From contig NZ_NPKP01000003.1 of assembly GCF_008329585.1 (NCBI RefSeq), positions 248,001 to 312,000 on the forward strand: a stretch of DNA of 64,000 bases, read 5' to 3'. Positions 16,858 through 24,965 of this stretch are shown here, piece by piece (position 1 is the stretch's first letter; every line of letters begins with the position of its first letter). The notes beneath the pieces were generated by a model. The model had not been told where the DNA came from, searched no databases, and saw only the letters and a program-made list of their open reading frames with translations. Made by a program: the position numbers and the translations under genes. This DNA comes from Mycolicibacterium sp. P9-22 (GTDB lineage: Bacteria; Actinomycetota; Actinomycetes; Mycobacteriales; Mycobacteriaceae).

Positions 16858-17817
16858 CGCGATGATCGCCAGCCGGGGTGATCGCCAGCTTTTCAGTCCC
16901 AGATCGGCGAGGGTGCGCGCATCATCGGTCGGAGTCGCTGAGGTCAGCAGCAGCGCCGCCTCATGGCTGAGGCCGTCCCCGAGCGGCAGCACCCGGGCGC
17001 CCTGTTCGGCGATCCATCCGAGTGCCCGGAAAAGACTCGGCGACAGCGGTATTCGCCGGATGCGGCGGCCCGATCCCTGCTCGAGTGCGTCGACCATCTC
17101 GTCGAACGTCAGCATGACGCCACCGCACACGTAGCGCCTGGGCCCGCGCCCGGCACTCATCGACGCGGCATGGACGTCGGCGACATCGCGAACGTCGATC
17201 ATCTGCATGCCGCCGGGCGTGCGGGGTGCGACCCCGGCACGCACGATCGGACTCCAGCCGCGTTCGGTCACCCCGGCAGCGGTCCAGAAGGCCGGACCGA
17301 CAACGCTGGACGGGTAGGTGATGACCACCGGTGCGCCGCGGGATTGCAGGCGCCGTGCGGCGCGGTCGGCGTACGCCTTGGTCTGGGCGTATGGGCTGCG
17401 CCCCGTCGCCGGGGGAGTGTCGGCGGTGATCACGCCATCCGGCGGCGGGAACAGCGCGCTGTAACTGCTCACCGAGACGATCGGATCCAGACCGGCCTCG
17501 GCGGCGCGGGCCAGCACCGCCTCGGTGGCGTGCGCGTTGATGTCCCACATCAGTGCTTCGCGCCTGCGGTCGGTACCGACCACCCCGGCGGCATGGAGGA
17601 CGGCTTGGCAACCGTCCAACAGGCGGGTGACGGTGTCGGCTGCCCGGATGTCGCCGTCGAGGACGTCGACCTCGCCGAGCGCGGCCAGTCGTGGGATCAC
17701 CGGCTCGCCTGCGCAGCCCGGTGCGACGAGCAGCCGGATCTGATGTCCGTCCTCGAGCAGGCGGCGAACGGTATGAGCGCCCAGATACCCCGTGCCCCCG
17801 GTGACGGCGATACGCAT
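16843..17817 (-). CDS. NAD-dependent epimerase/dehydratase (extended SDR)
   Basis: A 324-residue extended short-chain dehydrogenase. It begins MRIAVTGGTGYLG (Rossmann GxxGxxG) and has the active-site tyrosine-lysine pair in PYAQTKAYADR (about residues 141-151). AGGAGGT upstream of ATG 17817 is a strong ribosome binding site. Related proteins include dihydroflavonol-4-reductase-like and 3-beta-HSD-like enzymes; a steroid or ketone substrate is possible but not shown. Divergent from the flavin oxidoreductase. Confidence 0.85.
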   Translation of the reverse strand: MRIAVTGGTGYLGAHTVRRLLEDGHQIRLLVAPGCAGEPVIPRLAALGEVDVLDGDIRAADTVTRLLDGCQAVLHAAGVVGTDRRREALMWDINAHATEAVLARAAEAGLDPIVSVSSYSALFPPPDGVITADTPPATGRSPYAQTKAYADRAARRLQSRGAPVVITYPSSVVGPAFWTAAGVTERGWSPIVRAGVAPRTPGGMQMIDVRDVADVHAASMSAGRGPRRYVCGGVMLTFDEMVDALEQGSGRRIRRIPLSPSLFRALGWIAEQGARVLPLGDGLSHEAALLLTSATPTDDARTLADLGLKSWRSPRLAIIASSRR

Positions 17818-17834
17818 GCGAACCTCCTGCTATA

Positions 17835-17857
17835 TTTCGATGCCAATGGTATCGAAA
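17835..17857. promoter_or_regulatory. Operator-like palindrome over the oxidoreductase start codon
   Basis: TTTCGATGCC (17835-17844) and GGTATCGAAA (17848-17857) form a 10-3-10 inverted repeat with one mismatch. It spans both candidate ATG codons of the flavin oxidoreductase and follows a -10-like TATATT (17831-17836). This is the architecture of a TetR-type operator; the nearby TetR at 16303 is a candidate. Confidence 0.6.
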
Positions 17858-19015
17858 GCATTCACGCCGGGAACGCTGGGACCCTTGACGCTGAAAAACA
17901 GGTTCATCAAGTCAGCGACATTCGAGGGTGTGATGGCCCGCGGCCGGGTCAGTGACGCGCTGATCGACTTCCACGCCGGTGTCGCCCGCGGTGGTGCGGC
18001 GATGACCACCGTTGCGTATCTGGCGATCTCACCCGGTGGCCGGGTGCACCGCGACACCATCGTGCTCGGCGCCGACTCGGTGCCCGGATTGCGGCGGCTA
18101 ACCGAGGTGGTGCACGCCGGAGGGGCTCTGGCATGTGCCCAGATCGGGCACGCCGGACTGGTCGCCAACACGCTGTCCAACCGTGCCCCGTCGCTGGCGC
18201 CGAGTGGCCGGTTCAGCGCTCCGGCGATGGGCAGGGTCAAGGCGGCCACCGCCGCCCAGCTCGACGGTGTGGTCGACGAGTTCGGCGCAGCGGCCCGCCG
18301 TGCCGTCGAAGCCGGGTTCGATGCCATCGAGATCCACATGGGTCACGGCTATCTCATCAGTTCGTTCTTCAGCCCTAACCTGAATCACCGCACCGACGCC
18401 TTCGGCGGAGATATGACCCGGCGCGCCGAACTGGCGCGCCGGGTGGCCGAGCGGGTCCGCACCGCCGTGGGCGAATCTGTCGCAGTGACAGCAAAATTCA
18501 ACATGGACGACGGTGTGAGTGGCGGCTTCTGGCTGATCGACAGCCTCGCGACGGCGCGCCTTCTGCAGGCCGACGGACATCTCGACGCGTTGCAACTCAC
18601 CGGGGGCAGTTCACTTCTCAATCCGATGTACTATTTCCGCGGCCCGGTGCCGATGGCCGAGTTCATCGCCTCGCAGCCTGCGCCCGTCGGACTGGGGTTG
18701 CGGGTGATCGGCAGGCGGCTGTTCCGTGAGTACCCGTTCGAGGAGGCCTTCTTCCTGCCGCTGGCCCGTCAGTTCCGTGAGGCCCTGGACATGCCGTTGA
18801 TCCTGCTGGGCGGAATCAACGAGCTGGACACCGTGGACGGCGCACTGGCAGGAGGCTTCGAGTTCGTGGCGATGGCCCGCGCACTGCTGCGGGACCCCGC
18901 ACTGGTCAACCGGTTCCGCGACGCGACCGCGACGGCGGGTCTGTGCGTGCACTGCATGAAATGCATGCCGACGGTGTACAGCGGCACCCGCTGCGTCATC
19001 CGCACTCCGGCCTGA
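17846..19015 (+). CDS. NADH:flavin oxidoreductase / old yellow enzyme family
   Basis: About 389 residues with an FMN TIM-barrel of the OYE family. The N-terminus has LGPLTLKNRFIKSATFEG; the active-site histidine region EIHMGHGYLISSFFSP lies near residues 160-175; LGGINELDTVDGALAGGFEFVAMARALLRDP near 325-355 binds FMN phosphate. A C-terminal Cys cluster (CVHCMKC, then C in SGTRC) resembles the iron-sulfur region of 2,4-dienoyl-CoA reductase-type OYEs, but the protein ends there without the NADPH domain. ATG 17846 is chosen (17840 is equally possible); no ribosome binding site is visible, so a leaderless mRNA is likely. Confidence 0.85.
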   Translation: MVSKAFTPGTLGPLTLKNRFIKSATFEGVMARGRVSDALIDFHAGVARGGAAMTTVAYLAISPGGRVHRDTIVLGADSVPGLRRLTEVVHAGGALACAQIGHAGLVANTLSNRAPSLAPSGRFSAPAMGRVKAATAAQLDGVVDEFGAAARRAVEAGFDAIEIHMGHGYLISSFFSPNLNHRTDAFGGDMTRRAELARRVAERVRTAVGESVAVTAKFNMDDGVSGGFWLIDSLATARLLQADGHLDALQLTGGSSLLNPMYYFRGPVPMAEFIASQPAPVGLGLRVIGRRLFREYPFEEAFFLPLARQFREALDMPLILLGGINELDTVDGALAGGFEFVAMARALLRDPALVNRFRDATATAGLCVHCMKCMPTVYSGTRCVIRTPA

Positions 19016-19028
19016 CCCGCGAGTGCGC

Positions 19029-19067
19029 GATGCCGGCGCCCGCGTGAAGTTGCGGTGCGCCGGCATC
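19029..19067. terminator. Bidirectional terminator candidate
   Basis: GATGCCGGCGC (19029-19039) pairs perfectly with GCGCCGGCATC (19057-19067) across a 17-nt loop. It lies between two convergent genes (flavin oxidoreductase and lipoprotein). Confidence 0.7.
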
Positions 19068-19086
19068 GACCGTCGATCGGGAAGGG

Positions 19087-19818
19087 CTAAGGCGTGATGG
19101 TGGTCTCCGAGTCGATGACATCGGTTGCCGAGCTGACGATATCGGCCTGCTCCTCGGTGCCGTCCGCGTTGAGCTGCAGCACATAGAGTCCATCGGCGCC
19201 CGGGATCACGACCGTCTTCTGCGCCACGATCTTGGTCAGACCGTCCTGAATCCAGGTGCCACCGAGCTGGAAGGCCGGGTACTCGCCCAGGGTGCTGACC
19301 GCTCCCTCGTTCCAGCCCTCATAGTCCGGCAGGTTCTGCAGCTCACCGCCGGCCAGGTCGATGATCCGCTGCGGGTCGACGTTGCCGGTCAGCTTCGACA
19401 CCAGGGCGACGATGCTGGGGGTGTACTCGGCGGCCTCGGGACCGGTGTAGACGATTGCGCCATAGGCCCATTCGGGGGTGTCGGCGCCGGCATCCTCCCA
19501 GCCTTCGGGGAAGGGCAGGTCGATGGTCGGCGATCCCGGATCCCCGCGCTTGACCGGTGTCTCCTGGATGCCATTCGCCTCGATGTAGCTGGCGATCGTC
19601 TCGTTCGGACCGGATCCGCCCGTGACCTCGTCGCGCGGGGCGACCTTCGGCTTCGTTGTCTTCGGCGCGGATTCGCTCGTCGACGCCTCCGAGGATTCCG
19701 CGGAGGCGCTGGTCTTGGCGGACCCCTCGGTGGTCTTGGTGTCCGAGCCGCAGCCGGACAGGATCAAGCCCAATGTGGTGGCTATTGCCGCAACACCGGC
19801 AATCGCAGATGTCTTCAT
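19087..19818 (-). CDS. LpqN/LpqT-type lipoprotein
   Basis: A 243-residue lipoprotein. The signal ends in the lipobox LSGC (Cys at about residue 23), followed by an acidic Ser/Thr-rich linker to about residue 70. The globular part (YIEANGIQETPV through the C-terminus) has the LpqN-family pattern, including PFPEGWEDAG and GLYVLQLNADG. Mycobacterial LpqN/LpqT proteins are surface lipoproteins of unclear biochemical role. A 20-bp palindrome (19848-19867) lies 30 bp upstream and may control it. AGGGGTTCACG precedes ATG. Confidence 0.88.
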   Translation of the reverse strand: MKTSAIAGVAAIATTLGLILSGCGSDTKTTEGSAKTSASAESSEASTSESAPKTTKPKVAPRDEVTGGSGPNETIASYIEANGIQETPVKRGDPGSPTIDLPFPEGWEDAGADTPEWAYGAIVYTGPEAAEYTPSIVALVSKLTGNVDPQRIIDLAGGELQNLPDYEGWNEGAVSTLGEYPAFQLGGTWIQDGLTKIVAQKTVVIPGADGLYVLQLNADGTEEQADIVSSATDVIDSETTITP

Positions 19819-19847
19819 CGTGAACCCCTTATTGTGAAAGTCTTATT

Positions 19848-19867
19848 CATGGCAAACATTTGCCATG
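19848..19867. promoter_or_regulatory. Perfect palindrome upstream of the LpqN-like gene
   Basis: CATGGCAAA and TTTGCCATG are perfect 9-bp arms separated by CA. It lies 30-49 bp before the lipoprotein ATG, where an operator would act. The core GGCAAA-n2-TTTGCC is LacI-like in form, but no LacI regulator is present in the window. Confidence 0.55.
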
Positions 19868-19970
19868 CTCATTCGTCCGGAAGCGTAGCCCAGAAATCGC
19901 TGCTACATGCTAGGTAGAAGTACTCAAAAAAATGCGCCGGGATATGTCTCGACCGCAACAGCAAATTCTT

Positions 19971-20786
19971 TTACGATGTTTGGCCCGGCCCGAGGGTGTA
20001 CTGACCGGACGCCGGGTGCCGGTACCAGCCGCCCGCGGCGTGCGTCCCGCCATCGACATGAATCGTCTGGCCGGTCACGTAACTGGACAGCTCCGAAGCC
20101 AGGAACACTGCCGCACCGGCCATCTCGTCGACGTGACCGCCGCGGCCCATCGGCACCATCCGGCCCGCTTCCTGAAGATGCTGTGGTCCCGACATCGCGG
20201 TGAGCCCCTCGGTCAGGGTGAAATCCGGGGCCAGGCCGTTGACCCGGATGCCGTGTTCGGCCAGTTCGAGTGCGGCTGTTCTGGTGTAGTTGATGACGCC
20301 GGCCTTCGCCGCGGCGTACGCAGCGTAACCCGGTGCGGCGCGGACACCTTCGATCGAGGTGACGTTGATGATGCTGCCGCCGTGGGCGGCCTCGACCATG
20401 ATCCGGGCCACCCGCTGCGTGCACAGGAACACCTGTCGGAGGTTGGCCCGGTACAACGCATCCCAGCCGTTCTCGGAGGTCTCCAGCAGGGGTGAACCGA
20501 AGGTTCCGCCGGCGTTGTTGACCAGAATGTGCGGCGGCCCGAGCTGCTCCACGGTGCGGGCCAGCGCCGCGTCGACGGCCGCGGAATCCCGGACATCGGT
20601 CACCAGGGCGAGCCCACCGACCTCGGTGGCCGCCGCGGTGCAGGTGGTCTCGTCGCGCTCCCAGATTGCGACCTTCGCGCCGAAGGCGGCCAGGCCGGCG
20701 GCGATACCCCGGCCGATGCCGGCGCCGCCGCCGGTGACGACCGCGACCCGTCCGTGCAGTGACACCGCGGACGGGGTGATCGCCAT
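19971..20786 (-). CDS. Short-chain dehydrogenase/reductase (SDR)
   Basis: A 271-residue classical SDR. It has TGGGAGIGRG (about residues 18-27), NNAGG (about 90) and the catalytic YAAYAAAKAG (Y-x3-K) near residue 155. The start overlaps the fadD17 stop (TGATG), so it is the last gene of the fadE26-fadE27-fadD17-SDR operon. A 3-hydroxyacyl-CoA or hydroxysteroid dehydrogenase role in side-chain oxidation is likely from context, not from sequence alone. A 152-bp region follows its stop to the left; only the palindrome at 19848 is seen there. Confidence 0.88.
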   Translation of the reverse strand: MAITPSAVSLHGRVAVVTGGGAGIGRGIAAGLAAFGAKVAIWERDETTCTAAATEVGGLALVTDVRDSAAVDAALARTVEQLGPPHILVNNAGGTFGSPLLETSENGWDALYRANLRQVFLCTQRVARIMVEAAHGGSIINVTSIEGVRAAPGYAAYAAAKAGVINYTRTAALELAEHGIRVNGLAPDFTLTEGLTAMSGPQHLQEAGRMVPMGRGGHVDEMAGAAVFLASELSSYVTGQTIHVDGGTHAAGGWYRHPASGQYTLGPGQTS

Positions 20787-22297
20787 CAGCGGACTTTAAC
20801 GCGATACACCGGATCGGCGCAGTCGGTCGCCTCCGCGGACAGCACCCGTTTGAGCACCTTGAAGGTCTCGGTGCGGGGCAACTCGGTGGCCACCCGGACG
20901 AACGACGGCCATTGCTTCGGCCCGAGGTCGGGCTGCTCGTCCAGGAACGCCCGGAACGCCTCGACATCGAAGGTCGCGCCGTCGCCGAGTACCACCGCGG
21001 CCATCACCCGGTCGCCGACGGCCGGGTCCGGGATCGGATAGACGGCCGTCTCGACGATGTCGCCATGGCGCAACAGGATCCGCTCGATGGGGACGGTGCC
21101 CAGGTTCTCACCATCCACCCGCATCCAATCTCCGAGCCGTCCGGCGAAGTAGATGTAGCCGGCCTCGTCCCGGTAGGCCAGGTCCCCGGTGTGGTAGACA
21201 CCGCCGGCCATCCGGTCGGACTCGGCGTCGGGGGACTTGTAGTAGCCGCGGAACCAGCCGGCGCCGGTCGGATTGACCAACTCGCCGACCACACCGGGTG
21301 GGCACGGCTGCCCGGTCTCGACATCGACGATCGCCACCTCGTCGGTCAACGGTCCCAGTGAGCTGTCGGGCGTATCGGGGGTGCGGGCGATCGCCACACC
21401 ACCTTCGGTGGACCCGAATCCATCGACCACCCGCACGCCGAAACGTGCGGCGAACCGGGGCAGATCGCGGGGCGCGCCCTCGTTGCCGTACAGGAACTTC
21501 AGTGGATTGTCGGCGTCATCGGGTCGTTCGGGGGTGGCCAGGATGTAGGACAGCGGTTTGCCGACATAGTTGGCGTAGGTGGCGCCGTAGCGGCGCACAT
21601 CGGGAATGAACTGTGATGCGGAGAATTTGCGGCGCAGGGCGACCGAGGCGCCCGCGGCCGCCGCCACCGACCAGCCGGCCATGATGGCGTTGGAATGGAA
21701 CAGCGGCATGGCCAGATAGCAGGTGTCCGCGGGCCCGAGCCCGAACCGTTCGGCCAGCATCCGCCCGGGGAAGGCGACCTTGTCATGGGTTACCCGCACC
21801 GCCTTGGGTTCGCCGCTGGTGCCGGAGGTGAAGATCAGCATGAACAGGTCGTCGCCGGCAAGCTCGGCGAACGTCACCGGGGTGCCGGCATATCCGGCGA
21901 GTTCGGCCGCCCATGACGGCGATTCGACGTCGATGAAGTCCACACCGGGTGGCACCACGCTCGGATCGTCGGTGAGGACCAGCTGGCAATCGGCCCTGGT
22001 GATATCGGAGGCCAGCGCCGCGCCGCGCCGGGTCGGGTTCAGCCCCACCGGCACCAGGCCGCGCAGGCCGGCCGCCACCAACAGCGTCGAGAAGAACGAG
22101 GTGTTGCCGAGCAGCGCGCCGATGTGCGGAGGCCGGGACGGATCCAGCCGGGCGGTGAGAGCGGCTGCCAGCTGAGCGCCGGCCGCGATGTGGTCCCGCC
22201 AGTTGATGAACGAATCACCCTCGTATACACCGCGATCGGTGACGTCGGTCAGTGGTGCCAGCAGGTCGGTGACGGTGGGCCCGCCGTGTTCGGCCAC
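20786..22297 (-). CDS. fadD17: Steroid-CoA ligase FadD17
   Basis: A 503-residue ANL-superfamily acyl-CoA synthetase. The nucleotide loop FTSGTSGEPKAVRVTH lies near residues 155-170, GFGSTEGG near residue 293, and a final lysine segment TETFKVLKRVL near the C-terminus. In the cholesterol pathway FadD17 activates the partly shortened C5 side chain. A GTG at 22297 is the start, 3 bp after the fadE27 stop. It belongs to the operon driven from the KstR box at 24663-24676. Confidence 0.92.
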   Translation of the reverse strand: MAEHGGPTVTDLLAPLTDVTDRGVYEGDSFINWRDHIAAGAQLAAALTARLDPSRPPHIGALLGNTSFFSTLLVAAGLRGLVPVGLNPTRRGAALASDITRADCQLVLTDDPSVVPPGVDFIDVESPSWAAELAGYAGTPVTFAELAGDDLFMLIFTSGTSGEPKAVRVTHDKVAFPGRMLAERFGLGPADTCYLAMPLFHSNAIMAGWSVAAAAGASVALRRKFSASQFIPDVRRYGATYANYVGKPLSYILATPERPDDADNPLKFLYGNEGAPRDLPRFAARFGVRVVDGFGSTEGGVAIARTPDTPDSSLGPLTDEVAIVDVETGQPCPPGVVGELVNPTGAGWFRGYYKSPDAESDRMAGGVYHTGDLAYRDEAGYIYFAGRLGDWMRVDGENLGTVPIERILLRHGDIVETAVYPIPDPAVGDRVMAAVVLGDGATFDVEAFRAFLDEQPDLGPKQWPSFVRVATELPRTETFKVLKRVLSAEATDCADPVYRVKVR

Positions 22298-22300
22298 CGG

Positions 22301-23398
22301 CTACACGGGTGTGTCGGCCAGCTCACGGCCGATCCGCAGCAACTGGCCGGTCGCCCCGCCGATCGCGAACTCGGTCTGCTTGGCGGCCAGGAAGTAGCGG
22401 TGGATCGGGTGGTCGGTATCGATACCGACGCCGCCGTGCACATGCACCGCGGTATGGGCCACGCGATGGCCGGCATCGGCCGCCCAGAACGCGGCGCTGG
22501 CCACGTCGATATCGGCGGGGAGATCCTCGGACAGCCGCCATGCGGCCTGGGTGAGCGTGGACCGCAGTGCTTTCACATCGATATAGCCGTCGGCCAGTCG
22601 CGCGGAAACCGCCTGGAAGCTGCCGATCGGCCGATCGAACTGCTCGCGCTCGCGGGCGTACACCGCGGTGAGCTCGAGGGCGCGCTCCAGCACGCCGAGC
22701 TGGAATGCGGTGCGCCCCAGCGCGGCCTGGACGGTGAGCCAGCCGAACACCTCGGCATCGCCGATGACGCGGGTGGCGTCGACGGTCGTGCCGCCGAGTT
22801 CCAGGTGACCGACCGCACCGTGACCGGTGGTATCCAACGTGGTCAGCGTGACGGCGGGGTCATCGGTGGTCACCAAGAAGACCTTGGTGCCGGCCTCGGT
22901 TTCGGCGGGTACCAGGAAGGCGTCGGCCACCGGACCGTAGGCCACCTGGGTGCGCGAACCGGTGAGCCGGAAACCCGGACCGTCCGCCTGGGCCTGAACC
23001 GGGCCCTGTCCCATCTCGCCGTCCAGCGCCACCGTGACGATCTTGGTGCCGTTGACGGCGGGCACCGCCCAATCCTGCTGCAGCGCCGCGGAACCGAACT
23101 TTGCCAGCGCGCCGGCGGCGAGCACCGCCGATTCCAGGTAGGGGACCGCGGCCAGCTGCCGCCCCAGGGCGGTCAGCACGGCTGCCTGCTCCAGCACTCC
23201 GAAACCGCCGCCGCCCAGGGATTCCGGGGCCGCGGTGGACAGGATGTCGGCGTCGATCAGTTTGGCCCACAGCTCGCGGTCGAAGCGCTGCTCGAGTCCG
23301 TCGAGCACCCGCTGGTGCTCGGGGGTGACCACCGATTCGGTGATGGTGCGCACCAGTCCGCCGAGATCGACGGAGGCTTCGGTAGGTGTGAAGTCCAT
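22301..23398 (-). CDS. fadE27: Acyl-CoA dehydrogenase FadE27 (ChsE5 subunit)
   Basis: A 365-residue acyl-CoA dehydrogenase-fold subunit. FadE26 and FadE27 form a heterotetramer (ChsE4-ChsE5) that dehydrogenates the cholesterol side-chain CoA ester. The protein is shorter than FadE26, as expected for this partner. Segments FDRPIGSFQAVSARLAD (about residues 265-281) and HVHGGVGIDTDHPIHRYFLAAKQ (about 325-347) are typical of ACAD C-terminal helices. It starts 9 bp after fadE26. Confidence 0.92.
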   Translation of the reverse strand: MDFTPTEASVDLGGLVRTITESVVTPEHQRVLDGLEQRFDRELWAKLIDADILSTAAPESLGGGGFGVLEQAAVLTALGRQLAAVPYLESAVLAAGALAKFGSAALQQDWAVPAVNGTKIVTVALDGEMGQGPVQAQADGPGFRLTGSRTQVAYGPVADAFLVPAETEAGTKVFLVTTDDPAVTLTTLDTTGHGAVGHLELGGTTVDATRVIGDAEVFGWLTVQAALGRTAFQLGVLERALELTAVYAREREQFDRPIGSFQAVSARLADGYIDVKALRSTLTQAAWRLSEDLPADIDVASAAFWAADAGHRVAHTAVHVHGGVGIDTDHPIHRYFLAAKQTEFAIGGATGQLLRIGRELADTPV

Positions 23399-23407
23399 GT
23401 CTGTTCC

Positions 23408-24586
23408 TTAACGGTTCACTCGGGGCAGGCCGAGTGCGACCATGCCGATGATGTCGCGCTGGATCTCGTTGGTGCCGCCGCCGAAGGTCAGGATCAGGCA
23501 GGAGCGGTGCATGCGCTCGACCCGCCCGCGCAGCAGTGCACCGGGTGATCCGGTCCGCAGCGTCGCCGAGGTGCCGAGCACCTCCATCAGCAGGCGATAG
23601 GCCTCGGTCGCGAGTTCGGTGCCGAACACCTTGGCCGCGGACGCGTCCGCGGGGGACGGCGCAGCCTCGGTTGAGGCCAGTTCCCAGTTGATGAGCTTGA
23701 GCACCTCGGCCTTGGCGTGCACCCGAGCGAGGTTGAGCTGCACCCATTCTGAGTCGATCAGTCGCCTGCCGTGGGCGTCCTTGGTGTTCTGCGCCCACTC
23801 GCGCACTCCGTCGAGCGCCGAGAAGATCGGCTGCGCCGACACCAGCGCGACCCGCTCATGATTGAGCTGATTGGTGACCAGTTTCCAGCCGGCGTTCTCC
23901 TCGCCGACCAGCGCGCTGGTCGGGACCCGGACGTCCTGGTAGTAGGTGGCACTGGTGTCCACACCGGACATGGTGTGCACCGGCGTCCAGGAGAAGCCTT
24001 CGGCGGTGGTCGGCACGATGAGCATCGAGATGCCGCGGTGCTTCTTGGCCTCGGGGTTGGTGCGCACCGCCAGCCAGACATAATCGGCGTACGCAATCAG
24101 ACTGGTCCACATCTTCTGGCCGTTGATGACGTACTCGTCACCGCTGCGCACGGCGGTGGTGCGCAGGGATGCGAGATCGGTGCCCGCCCCTGGCTCGGAG
24201 TAGCCGATGGAGAAATGCAGTTGGCCTGCGGCGATCTTGGGCAGGAAGAACTGCTTCTGCTCCTCGGTGCCGAAATGCATGATGGTCGGCGCGACCGAGT
24301 TGATGGTCAGGAACGGCACCGGCACATTGGCGATGGAGGCCTCGTCGTTGAAGATCAGGCCGTCCATGGGCGGACGGGCCTGGCCGCCGTACTCCTTGGG
24401 CCAGGACAGCGTCAGCCAGCCGTCCTTGCCCATCTGCTCGACGGTTTCGCGGTAGACGTTGCCGCGGCCCATCTCGCCATCGCTGGCGGCCAGCGCTTCG
24501 GCCCGTTCCGGAGTCATCAGGTTCTGGAAGTAGGACCGCAGTTCGCGGCGTAACTCCTCCTGCTCGGCGGTATAACCGATCCGCAT
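23408..24586 (-). CDS. fadE26: Acyl-CoA dehydrogenase FadE26 (ChsE4 subunit)
   Basis: A 392-residue acyl-CoA dehydrogenase, partner of FadE27. The FAD/substrate segment FSIGYSEPGAGTDLASLRT lies near residues 120-140 and a C-terminal GGGTNEIQRDIIGM replaces the more common YEGTNEIQ. ATG 24586 is chosen: GAGGA lies at the right distance upstream and the sequence after it is conserved, while the longer frame back to 24670 runs into the KstR box. First gene of the fadE26-fadE27-fadD17-SDR operon. Confidence 0.93.
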   Translation of the reverse strand: MRIGYTAEQEELRRELRSYFQNLMTPERAEALAASDGEMGRGNVYRETVEQMGKDGWLTLSWPKEYGGQARPPMDGLIFNDEASIANVPVPFLTINSVAPTIMHFGTEEQKQFFLPKIAAGQLHFSIGYSEPGAGTDLASLRTTAVRSGDEYVINGQKMWTSLIAYADYVWLAVRTNPEAKKHRGISMLIVPTTAEGFSWTPVHTMSGVDTSATYYQDVRVPTSALVGEENAGWKLVTNQLNHERVALVSAQPIFSALDGVREWAQNTKDAHGRRLIDSEWVQLNLARVHAKAEVLKLINWELASTEAAPSPADASAAKVFGTELATEAYRLLMEVLGTSATLRTGSPGALLRGRVERMHRSCLILTFGGGTNEIQRDIIGMVALGLPRVNR

Positions 24587-24662
24587 GGGGACGTCCTCAC
24601 TGTTCGGGGCTCGTTGCCGGTGCACCGGCGGGCACATGGTGGTACCCGTCCATCTGTCTCGT

Positions 24663-24676
24663 TGTAACACGTTCTA
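24663..24676. promoter_or_regulatory. KstR operator (fadE26 operon / fdxD-hsd4A)
   Basis: TGTAACACGTTCTA, identical to the fadD19 operator, lies in the 165-bp gap between divergent fadE26 and fdxD. A -10-like TAGTCT (24675-24680) overlaps it in the fdxD direction. Confidence 0.9.
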
Positions 24677-24751
24677 GTCTTGCGGTCCAGGGCGGTATTG
24701 TCGGACAGCACAGGGACAGCCCACCCTGACCCGGAGCGCGAGGAGGTTGTC

Positions 24752-24943
24752 ATGCACGTAGAAGTCGATCGGGACCGTTGCGAAGGCAATGCGGTGTGTC
24801 TCGGTATCGCCCCCGACCTGTTTGATCTCGATGACGATGACTATGCGGTGGTGAAGGCGGACCCGGTGCCCGCCGACCAGGAGGACCTGGCCGAGCAGTC
24901 CATCGCAGAATGCCCACGGGCAGCCCTGATCCGCAAAGACTGA
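24752..24943 (+). CDS. fdxD: 3Fe-4S ferredoxin FdxD
   Basis: A 63-residue single-cluster ferredoxin. Cys ligands are C10 and C16 (C-x5-C) and C54 followed by Pro; the usual second Cys of a 4Fe-4S motif is replaced, giving a 3Fe-4S type as used by actinobacterial P450s. AGGAGG lies 4-5 bp before the ATG at 24752 and decides the start. It lies just upstream of hsd4A (22 bp) under the shared KstR box. A likely electron donor to CYP142 or CYP125. Confidence 0.92.
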   Translation: MHVEVDRDRCEGNAVCLGIAPDLFDLDDDDYAVVKADPVPADQEDLAEQSIAECPRAALIRKD

Positions 24944-24965
24944 AGAAACTAGAGGTATTCGTACT

